From NCBI RefSeq assembly GCF_921293095.1, contig NC_060246.1, positions 92,563,030 through 92,627,029 of the forward strand: a stretch of 64,000 bases of DNA, read 5' to 3'. The position numbers and the translations under genes are program-made. The notes beneath the pieces were generated by a model that was given only the letters and a program-made list of their open reading frames with translations, searched no databases and was not told the origin of the DNA. Origin of the DNA: Ischnura elegans. Lineage: Eukaryota; Arthropoda; Insecta; Odonata; Coenagrionidae. Shown in pieces: positions 29,001-41,000 of this stretch (positions within the stretch are counted from its first letter, which is position 1; each line of letters opens with the position of its first letter).

Positions 29001-32000
29001 ATAACTGTATAAGAAAGATCAAATTTCATATCATAAAAGAAAGGAAGCTACTTCATGTTACAATATGCATTTTAAACCACTATGATACTCCATATTGCAG
29101 TCAGATTTTATTTAAAAAAACAAGAAAACATACCTTTTCATTTTCACATTTGCTCAGAGATGATGCAGAAGTTGAACTACCCAAATTTGGGATGCCTGAT
29201 CTTGACTTCCGCTCCACCCTCATTGTAAATGACTCACCAGCATTTTTTATGATACGAGCTGCCTATAATACGAAAGAAAAAAATAAGTGCATATTAATCA
29301 ATGACATTTTAATGGAGAGATACAATGAGAGACCTTAGAAATGAATCCAATAGACTCATAATTTGGAAATGAGATTTAAATTGTGCATCACAAGAAACAG
29401 AAACTTCTCGGAGACCAAAATTATGATTTCTGAACTTAAACTCAAAACAAATCTTCTCAAAATACTACACCTAGTTAATGAAATCCTTTAATTGTTGTGG
29501 TATTTTTAAGTACACCCCCCTCAGAAATTTATGCTTGGAAATTAGCCCTCCTTGGACAATTTATCCTCTGTGGAAATCTTACCCTTCGGACTTAGCCATA
29601 TGGCTTCAATGCAAAGGAGATACACATTAAGAACATATGAACTTTTAAGGACATTGGCACAAAGTATGGCTCAAAAAACTCCGACACAGAATGCCAGGGA
29701 CTCTGACGGTAGAACTCTAACTTAGAACCTGTCTCCAACCCTGCCTACCAGCCCTACCACTCTTAAATAGCAGCCCTGAGAATGAATGCATTGTTTTTTG
29801 GGAGATCAGAGAAGTTATATACAGAACCATATTCTGCAATTAGCGATGAGAATTAGTCCACAGTTCTCCAAACTAACCTCTCTCTCAAGAACTGCATCCC
29901 ACCATTTCCCTCCCCTCTGCGGCTACCAATCTCCTACCTGAATGACTCCCTCATTCCACCTAGGACATTATGAGCAGACAAAAGTATGAAGGGGAGTGAC
30001 TCAAGGAGCTGATTCTCCACGAGAAGTGTTTTCTCTGAGAAGTATCTTAAAGAAATCAGCTGACTAGAGTTAACCAATCATCACCAGAAAAGCCTCCCCC
30101 CCGAGCCACCTCATCCCACTGTCTTGAGCCCTAAAGGAACAGCACCTCGGGTGACAAAAGGCCTGAGACAAAACACCCGGGACAAAATCCCCACAGCGAC
30201 AAACACCTATGACAAATCCCTGAGGCAACAAAACCAACAATCAAAATAATCATAATATACAAGATATAAACAGTGATTGAGAGGATATTTCGTGATACAA
30301 TGCCGCTAATGTTTATCGATAATCAAAAGGGCAAAAAGTTACTTGTTTTAGAGAATAATACATACATAGTTTACAAGAAAAATTTAGTGAAAAAGTGATA
30401 TGGAGGTGCACACGATACAAGGATATAAATTTTGTTGCCAGACCATATGTCTTCAGAGGGTTTTGTCCTTGGGCCTTATGTCCACAGGGGGTTTTGTCAC
30501 CGGGGGTTCTGCACCGGGCCTTTTGTCAATAACCCCAGCACCTCTCCTAATTTCCCCTCTCCTCCTGACTCATGGAGAACCAACTTCCCCTCCCTTGACA
30601 TACCTAATCTCAACAAATCTAAGTCTCCCACTCGCTTTACAACCAGCATGGTGTTCAGACACAACCTTCGCACACCCGCTAATTATATTGTGTAAACTGT
30701 GAGGTTGATCTTTTCTGAATATTAGTTTGTACTACTTGTTTTGAAAAATTCATTTTTAAGCTTTTTGAAATGTATTGATCAGTTTATTGTTCTATTGTTG
30801 TTTGGTTTTGTTTGTCTTTGTTGAGTTTTTATGTCTCTCCAACATATGGTAAGAGTTCTACATATCATATTTTGGAGAGGCAAATGTTAGAAACCAGTCG
30901 GAAAATGTTTTACCACATTGTTTAACCTGATTTCTGAAGTCCTGATTTTTACTAGAATGACCATTTTTCGTGTGGCATTTCAGCATACATAAGTATGTAC
31001 TGCGGCCCATTAAAATATTATTATGTATGTAGTGTAAACTTGTTGTCACCAACTCACTTATGCATAAATAAGAGCCAGAAAAATATCTTCCATTCCTACT
31101 GGCCCTAAAAAGTGAGTGGGGAGGTATTTTTTAAGTGAATCACAAGCTTTCTGGGTGACTCATGCATACAAATGCAACACAAAAAGGGAACTATCCTATA
31201 AAAAACACTGATTAATAAAACAAAGAAAATCCCTTTACATTCCCCTAATAAAGCGAATTACATTGTCTCAGGAGCATATGAAGAGTCCTTTATTTCTTCT
31301 TCCTCACTATGCTGAATATTTTGGCATGTAAACCCTTTTATTTAACCTTTTCAAGATGGCGGAGTTTTCGTCTTAGCATGACTGCTGTACTGAGCCCCAA
31401 GAGACTCTTCTTTCTCGTGGTACGGAGCTTTTGGGAGGGCATTCGTTAAGAAGGGTCTCGCTGAACCTTTTTCGACCCCTCCACTCAGGGACTTCGCATT
31501 ATCTCTGACTCTGAGAGTAGTTGTGCTCCCTCCTTTCCGTGTTTACGACCATACCTGCAGCATTGATTCGCGGTCAACTTATGTATTGCTTATATGTATT
31601 TAGCAAATGGATAATTGTTGCTTTCATGTGAATTGGAGACGTTGAATTGAATTCCTCATTTTCATCTGAGCATTGTCAAATTTTAAACAAAGTTCTACGG
31701 CCATTATAAACGCATTTAATGCAGCAACAATTTCCATGTTGATGTTTATACATAACTCGAGATACAAGTTAATATTTATCGTAGAATTTCGTTTAAATTG
31801 GAAACGCTGCTCAAAAGACAAATAATTCAATCCTTAGTTTATTTTTCTTGAGAAATGAACAAATATTTATTTCGAAACCTGACTGGTTAACAATTGAATG
31901 ACCCCGCTAAGAGGGGTTATAAAGGACGAGGGGTCCGGGTACCTGCTTCCGGATTCCGAGGGTAAATCCTAAACCCCGCAGGGTTGGGTCCCGAAACAAA

Positions 32001-35000
32001 GACGTCGTAAACCCACGACCGTCCTAAAAGGGGGAGAGATAGAAAACGTATGTATACAGCTTTCGTTCTCCTGGCTATCAAAATCTCACACATAAATATA
32101 CGGCCGTCGTCTCCCAGGTTAGGAAACGTCCACACATATATACACGTGTATCGTAGGGAAAAGGTTAAAAATTTTACCATTCTATTGCCATCACAATGTA
32201 CACATTCAGTGCATTCATCCACATTCACACACACAGCCAGCCATGCTTCCACTGACCTGTGACAGGGATGTTATCTTTTTCCCATCAATTGAAATAAGGG
32301 CATCACCAGGATGAACACCAGCCAATGCACACGGGGATCCTGGTGTAACAGAATCTATCACCACAACAGCTAATGATCGACGCAGATCAGATCCTGTGGA
32401 GCTACTTGTACGTTTTTCAGGATGAATTGGACGAAATACTAATCCCAAAGGCTGCTGAGAGACCTGCTCATATAAAAAACCCACATGTAATACAACTGAA
32501 TCCTTGAAATATGAAACAAGAATAGTACACCACTCACATAGAGAAATGGGCATGTACCACCCAAACAACTACAGTATTACAGATGTGGCCAATACATTTA
32601 CGGATAAATATGTAATTACCAAATGTGAATACACATCATTCAATTCATCAGGTAGATAAGGAGTATTACAACCTTCCACTCCTTGAATCCCTCAACAATT
32701 GAAAAAAGACTGAAAATGTGAAATCTCAAAACTTTGTCGCTATAATTTCATTTTTCAAGCATTCCATTAGGTAAATACTAGCTCTGAAAGACAATTATAC
32801 ATTGGTATATGTATGTTATTACGCATTGCAACACAGATTGCCCGGTTCTGAGAATAGGCATTTAATTGTAACCCAGCTGGTCGCAATTTATTGACACATA
32901 TAAGGTTTATTCAATGCTTCTCTGAAGAAATTTTGAATCAGGACGCAATCAGGAGGAGGGAGGATGATGGGAAGAAAAAATGATGGAGGCAATGCTATAA
33001 GGAGCCCGCCAATGCCTCCATGGATAGGGAAAGGAGCAGAAAGGTAAGGTTTGAGAATTCCGATGCCATCATTATGGCAAAGAAATGGGAGAACAACCTA
33101 TGAGAAGAATAATCCAAAACTTTTTCTTTAGTTACAAAGCTTTTTAGTGCAAACTTCCCCATTTTTTGTTCCGCTAACTTTGTAATAATTAGTATCTACA
33201 TATCTAGCTTTTCTGATAGATCTGGTGCTTAGGCCACAAACCAACATCAAACTTCTACCTCTTCCAGTTTTTCCCCGAGGCCTCAATAATTTTCCCTCAG
33301 ATTTCCCCCATGAGTTTTTGATCCCTGACAATTCCCTTCTTTCAACCAAGTAACCTGCCTAGTAAAATAAGATTTTTTTCAGCAAAACAGCCATACTGAC
33401 GCCACGACTTGAGGGTATGATACCAAAACCATAAATTATGGCTGATAGAATCCTCAAATTTAAATTTTAGTCATTCTTATCCAGACTTGGATATCATTAC
33501 TTTTATTAACTGATAACCTCAGTGAACAAAAATTAATTTCACAAATTATGTTACCAACTCTTTCAACACGGTTCTTCTACACCAAACCCTGTAAAATTCA
33601 ACTTATAATAGCATTAGTGAAATATCACTCATTACCTTGATTTGGGATGGCTGATGAGACTGTGATATGGAAGGCTTAAGAGAAACAGAAGAACCCAGTC
33701 CTTCAATACGATTAACTTTAATATCAATGGTTGCAGTGGTTGCAGATCCAGTCTGAGAGAGATGTATCCATGCAGCACAGTCTGCAAGAGTAAGGAGTTA
33801 AAATAGTAAAAATTTCATAGCCTCAAAGAAAATAAATGGATACTCAAATGTTACAAATACCAGATGCATGAGATCCTATAAATATCTCTCTTTAGCTATA
33901 CAAACTGTAATAAATGTTTAAAATTGCAAAAATTAAATGTGTGATACATTATGGGCTCAGCTTTTGTCATGCAAACTTTAACAGTCTTAATGGTTACCAC
34001 ATTAACACTGGCCTACTTGAAAGTTGAGATATTTATTAATACATATTTCTCCGATTATAGTCTCCCCTCTGAATATAGTCCCTCCCTTAATTCTGAGGCT
34101 TCAGTTTTGAGAAAAATTTCTCCTGTGCACCGATGCTACATGTGCTATTGTGTGAAGCATAATTTTTTGCTTCATAATTGCATTTCTCTTTACCTGCAGA
34201 AGCGGTTTACACCCATAACAAAAATTCTTGCTGTTGTATCAGCCGACATTAGGATCCACAGTTATTCTCATATACTTTATTGCTAAGTCAGAAACTGCTA
34301 CATGCACTGTCCATTAGGCCGGCCCTTATTTTTCAGAATTGCAAAAAGTTATGTTTTCCTGGTCTCAAAATGATCCAAATGGTGTTCATATTCACGTGTT
34401 AAAATTTGGTTACTTTAAAATAACGGCAACCCGTGCCCCAAGGGCCCGAAGTACTAAGTACCCTTAATTGAGTTTTTTGGGGCCGAAAAAGCACAATTTC
34501 TATGTAAAACGTAAAAGTAAAGCCCTTTAGAACCGATTTTCTGTTTGTTTTAACCTATCTCTAAGCGTTTAGGAGATATCGCCCGTCGTAATGCAATCTC
34601 CCCCCTAGGGCGCCACCCCGCACCGCGGCACCGCTGAGGTATGTCCCGCACCACTTACTAGAGACTTCCCCTCAACCCCCTCCCCTCCCTCGGCAAAGAC
34701 TTTGCTCCTGATGACAAGATTTACATGCTAGTGGTACAGTATTGAATAGGTTGTTCCTCTTGTATCATGATTAATGTTGTTAAAGCCTATAATGTCAATT
34801 TTAACCCTTCAACGCCGTCCTATGTATTGGGTACCGATCCCTTAAACCTTGATTTTTCGCCGCCAAACGGCCGCGAACCATTCCAGCAGGCTTTGTTCCA
34901 AAGTGATTTTTATGTACAATATATTATAAGCATGTGATAGAAATGTGTCTATGAATAAAAAAGGAATGAAGGGATTGAGCAGGGCTTCCAGGGCTCCAAC

Positions 35001-38000
35001 AGTAGATAGAAATATTCAAGGAGAAGAAAGGAGGTAGTAAGTTCACGGATGTAGATCACTGTGGATAGATAGAGATAGTTCTTGTGTATAGTGTGCAAAG
35101 GATAGGAAGAGCTAAGTTTTTTAGGATGTAAGGAGAAAAGTGGTGAAATAAATACTTTATCATGAACGTGACGTTCATTTTAAGAATAGACCAACAAGGA
35201 AAGGCATGTAATCAAGACTAAATCCAGGCATTGAACTGGTTGGAACAGAAAGTGAAGAAATACTCGGCTCAAATTTACCGACAGTGAGAGAAGTACTATG
35301 TGTTTTCTCTATCTCCTAATGGGTTCGAAATTTGTAAGACTTAGTGCGAGAAAAACCGTGAGAAATGCGTCTCATCCATAGTATAAAACTAGAATTCCTG
35401 TTTTTACGGAAAATAAGGCGATTGAAAAGTTAGAAAAATGACGCAAAGAATGGATGAACGTGCAACGGCATAAAGAGAACGCGAACTACGGTGGATATGA
35501 AGAGAAGAGAATCTTTCGTAACAAAACTTGATGATTTGCTTGACATTACAAGGAGCGGTACCATTGAATTTTTGACGCGCGAGGAGGAAAGTGCAGTTAA
35601 TCTCTCGGATAAATGTGCTTGGGCTGAAGAAATAAAGTTCTTACACAAATAAAGAGGAGAACGAAATGCAGTTATTGGTGGAATAGATTTCAATATATTC
35701 AAGAAGAAATGAAAAGATGTGGTTCTCCGCTCCTTTTGTTGCATTAGCTCCCATCAGTGACCCGTAGTTCCTACAAAGACTTGTTAATTACGAAAGTGTT
35801 AACCTAGACATAGCGAAAGCAGCACAAAAGAGGTTTTCAAACTACTTGTGGTACATGAGTGAGGAGTTGGTAGGCCTGTCCTTCTTTGACGGATCCATTT
35901 CCAGGTGTGAAAAAAAACGTGATACGCCGTATGTGGTCTTGTGTAGGAAAATATGATCCACCGAAGAAGGCATTATATAAACGTAAAGACATGACTAAGG
36001 TATCTATACCAAATTTTGTCACCACTAATTCGAGAAAGCTATTTAATGTATTGTAAATATGCATTGCATTCTTTGATGTCAACATACGAGAATGGGATGA
36101 ACATACAAGAACAATTTGCAAATTATTCGGGGTCATCAAGTGGGAAATGATTGTGCAGCGAGAGGAGTGAAACTAATTCAAGATTTTTGGGCAGTCACGT
36201 TGAAGGAAGAGAGCTTTCAAAATTTATTACTAAGAGTGACTTTTCATCGCAATACAATCCTTACGTGCGGAAAGGCACTTTCATTGCCAAATGTAGGATG
36301 TCAGTGAAAAATTAGAAATACAATGAAAATCTATTTTACTTTGGTTAATGTACCGAAATTCATGGACAGAGTGAAAATAAATTGATCTCTTGGATTGGAA
36401 GTATTGTTATGGCAATTAAATTCTTTCTAAGGTAAGCACATTTCTTCAGAGGCTAGATCTTGACATCAGGAGCAAAGTCTTTGCCGAGGGAGGGGAGGGG
36501 GTTGAGGGGAAGTCTCTAGTAAGTGGTGCGGGACATACCTCAGCGGTGCCGCGGTGCGGGGTGGCGCCCTAGGGGGGAGATTGCATTGCGACGGGCGATA
36601 TCTCCTAAACGCTTAGAGATAGGTTAAAACAAACAGAAAATCGGCCCTAAAGGGCTTTACTTTTACGTTTTACATAGAAATTGTGCTTTTTTGGCCCCAA
36701 AAAACTCAATTGAGGGTCCTCAGTACTTAGGGCCCTTGGGGCACGGGTTGCCGTTATTTTAAAGTAACCAAATTTTAACACGTGAATATGAACACCATTT
36801 GGATCATTTTGAGACCAGGAAAACATAACTTTTTGCAAATCTGAAAAATAAGGGCCGGCCTACTGTCCATGCAATGCAGACAAGACTAAATTGAATTTTT
36901 GATATTCTGCAAAATATTTACACTAGAGATGGGTCGAATAGCAGATTTCTCGAACTCAAATATCGAATTCGAATAGTAAATCATCGCTTGAATACTCGAA
37001 TATCTCAATTTTCGAATACCTTGAATACTAGATTTGCACAAAGCATATTAAATATCATTCATATACTTCAATTGATGAATATATAAATAAATAGATATAT
37101 ACCAAATACATTTTTAAAATAACTCTCCATTTCAAATTTAATGAAATCATTTGCATCAATAACATCATTAGAAACCGTCATTAAAAATAACATCATTAAA
37201 ACAAAGAATCATTAAAAACTAGAGATGGGTCGAATAGCAGATTTCTCGAACTCAAATTTTAAATCATTGCTCGAATATTCGAATACCTCAAATTTCGAGT
37301 ACTAGAATTGTGCAAAGCATATTAAACGTAAGTTTCTTCTTGTATTTCACTTGATGAATATATAAATAAAAAGGTATGCAGTGGTACCTCGATCTATCGT
37401 TTTTCAAGGGGATAGACGAGAAAACCGATGAATGCAGGAATGAATGCAGGTTTGACTAGGTTGCCTATGCAGCAGGAAACCCAAGATTTTGGCGAGTAAT
37501 TGTGATTTCCTTTAAAGGATTCAAACAGGACTTTAGCTGACTAATGGAATATTTTAATTTTATGGAAACAATTGGGCAAAGAGTTGATTAAACTAACATC
37601 TCTTTCAAATATTCTAAGGGGGCACACCACCTCACGAAAAATGATTGCATGCCGTCTCGGCATTTACACTGCTACGATGGATCTGATGTATACATTCTTA
37701 TCTACCAAACACCATTTCAGCGGCATGCCCATCTGATACTCCGCTTCATCCAACTTCTTATTTTCAACAGGTAGCTCACTTTACCCCCACTCCTATTGTC
37801 AAGTGCTAGCAGACAATCCAAGGCATTTTGCAAAATACATGCGCTTCTCTGCCGGATTTTCTGCTTCTTCAATTACTATCAGTCCATCTTTGGAAGTTCT
37901 CACGAGATAAGCAGATGAATTTGAATTGCTAGCAGGGAGAAACCAAATATCCTGAGAAAAAATCCCTTCGTCTGTGACTGTGACAATATAGCATAACTCA

Positions 38001-41000
38001 TAAATTGTAACTTGATGTTTTCGGAAAAAATACCACATCAACTTCCGAGAATCACAGCTGCGAGGATATCGAGTTTTGCCAGAATGCTGAGTTTCCATCG
38101 TATTTTGACATTTATTTCCTTGCATAAAATGCTTAAATAAAGTCAGAAATATGTCGTGTTTGGTCTTATTCTTTTTTAAATTACGCGCACATAACTAATA
38201 TTTCAATCCAATAAAAGGTGTAATATCAATTGCCGAAAGTCATTGTTAGACACCTTTTGGGCAAATAGATGACTCATGCAGCAGTTGACCTCTATAAATG
38301 GGGAACTTAGAAGCAGGTAGGCAGAAAAAGGTCAGTGGGGGAGAAAGAGGGAATGGTGAAACACGATTCTATTATTCTCCTGTACCTTGATACATATTTT
38401 CTTTTGAAACTTTTGATTTATGGTCTTCGTAATACGAACCCTGCACGAGCTGGGGCCTTTTGCTTCATTTCGGAGAGGAGGAAAGCGTCGGAAGAGGAGC
38501 TGAGGGCTGATGGATGGAGGGGGTGGCGGATTTTGGGAATTGTTAGAGGAAACCGGAGATTTTTGGATTTTTCCATCTGATCTTTTTCGGTTCCCCACGT
38601 CAAACTCTTTTCACCGCTCTAATTCACGAAATTGATGTCGTTCGTCAACTTGCCCAAAACGGTGCTGCATGTGCTAAATGACTAGAGTTTCTACATTTTT
38701 CCGAGTCAACAAAAACGACGTGCGTGTGACAGTGTATAGCGCGAAATTCAAAGTATTTGAGATTGTACCTTAAGCACAATTATTTGAGATTTCGAATATC
38801 AAATACTTTCTAGTATTCGAGGTATTCGAGTATTCGAAGATACTATTTGCACATCTCTAATTTATATACACATGTTATTTACATTCTTTTCACTCTACTA
38901 CTTCGGGTAGTATACTATTGACTGTTTGGATGTTATTAAGTATGTGGGGATCGGGTTGGTGTGGTGGCTAGAGTGTTGGCTTCCCACCATGTGGGCTCGG
39001 GTTCAAATCCTGGCAGTGGCAAAGAATTTTCAGAAACTGCCTGGTCCCTGCTTGAATGTTGTGTTGAGGACATTTGAAGCACAACGCTCCATCCGTTGGA
39101 TTAGACATTGAGCCGTGGCCCCCTTGGCGCATTTCGTAAAGAGCAGGCTAATGCCGATGTTGGGTTTCCCTCCACCCTTCCTTGCCTACGCTTCCCCTCA
39201 TGGCACAAATGACCTCAGTTGTAGGTCGCCTCCTTCGAAATACCATACCATACCATACTAAGTATTTAAGTCAAGAAACAATTTCTAATTGATTATAAAT
39301 TAAACACAGGTAATTAAAATTTCATCTCATTTTGTTACACATAATTTATTGAATCCCCACATAAAAAAAACATTGCAGGTGCCCTAATTATGTATTATGA
39401 TTACATATAACCACATCAACTAAAATACAGCAAAATTCAAATCCTGACTGAGCTGAATTGTGGGTGCTCAACTGTACATCAGTATTCATAATAAACACAG
39501 TATACAAAATCGACATGAATTGGACTAAAGACTAATGGCAGAGATGATACTTTGTACTAATATGCATTAGTTTGCTGAGATGCATTGTCTTACCTTGGAT
39601 TTGAGAAATAAATTAATTCCAACTTACCTAAGGCCAAAGTGATCTGGATACTCCCTCCTAATGGATTTTCAGGAAGACGACTAGCTTCAAGAACAGCTAC
39701 CTCCAGGGTAGTAGGACCCTCAGAGCCAACTCCACCCAAGTCCGAGTTACTTTCATCATCAACTACTTCATCTCTAGGCAAAAATGGTTTGTGGCGCATC
39801 TTAAAATTAGGCAGGGTATGCTTTTTCCTAAGAGCTTTACGAATCTGCAAAAAAATGATGGATTCCTTCTGAGCTCATTGCTCTTCATACACACGATAAG
39901 AAGTTTATGACGCAAGAACACCGTAAATGAAGAGGGCATTTCAGATGCTAACCAATTTTTTCTATATCTTTTGATTATACCTATATAGATAACATTAATA
40001 GGGACATAACTTAATGAATGGAAGAACTAAAGGAAAATTATTCTTTAATAGAGTTTATATTGGATAAATGAAAATATGGCATCTTAAAAATGCAAGAGAT
40101 GGCCATTTTTGATTAAACAGTACAAGTCTGTTGCAATGAGTATAGCCTACAGCAAGGATAGTGCAAACAAAAATGACATCCAATATACACTAGTTAATGG
40201 TTGGATATAACTGTATTTTTTTTAAGTTTAGAAACAATTGGTTTCTTACTTATTATAAATTATATGCAAATTAAACATTATTAATTCAAGTTTCATATCA
40301 CTTTGCAATAATTTATTGTATCCCCCCGGAAAAAAAACATCGCAGATCCCCTAGTTATTCTGGTAACCAGCACAGCAACCAAATTAAGGCAAAATCTCCA
40401 ACATTGCCCAAGACCTGAGGCTCCTTGCACACACATCGATTTTAGATGGCTAGTAAAAACCGGTAAACATTTTATTGGTGGAGTACTGCCTGGACTTATG
40501 CTGGATTTAAAAAAACGATGATTTGCTTGGTTGTCGTTTCCGCAGCGGTGATCCAGTGGCAATGGGTGGCTATTATTTGACTTTTTTTATCAGTACCTGT
40601 GCATGTTTGGCCAGTGTGCAAGCTCTCATTCCCTCCAATTGTTCATTATTAGAATATAGATGGGTGACATTTTACCGACCGTCCAAAATCGGTGTGCAAA
40701 GAGCCTGATGGTGCTGCATTCCGGGAGCCTAACAGTGCATCTGTATTCATGATTAAATGATCACAAAAATGAGATGAATGTTTGAAATAAAGGCTAATAC
40801 CATAGAGGATACTTGGTATGTCCTATGGACTACTCTATTCAAGAATATGTTATGTAGTTTTCTGCTCTTGTGCTTGGCTAGAGTTTTGAGGGACAGATTT
40901 TTCACTTTCCAAAGGAATAGAGAGACTCAAGGAAAAAGAGAGGTCCAGACATGGAATTAACAGTAGGAGTGGAAGTACTTCCGATCCAAAAGAAAAGTGA

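Larger units (their letters stand above)
26962..29133. other. PDZD8 introns 10 and 9, around exon 10
   Basis: Introns 26962-27816 and 28019-29133. The first is extremely A+T-rich with no features. The second carries a Tigger-like MITE at 28581-29007. Confidence 0.6.
33782..39627. other. PDZD8 intron 6, transposon-rich
   Basis: A 5.8-kb intron made largely of mobile sequence: a repeat at 34036, the 2.55-kb transposon at 34315, the hAT-like element at 36924, a SINE at 38944, and the first copy of a duplicated segment at 39283. Confidence 0.7.

Noticed and set aside
35430-35744. 104-codon minus-strand frame
   Set aside because: Shadow of the plus-strand coding relic in the 34315-36862 element.
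37799-38125. 108-codon minus frame as a hAT transposase N-terminus
   Set aside because: Only a vague BED-finger resemblance without the zinc ligand pattern.
39000-39010. Possible tRNA gene at the B box of the SINE
   Set aside because: No cloverleaf or acceptor stem; the sequence continues into a SINE body with a second copy at 49641.
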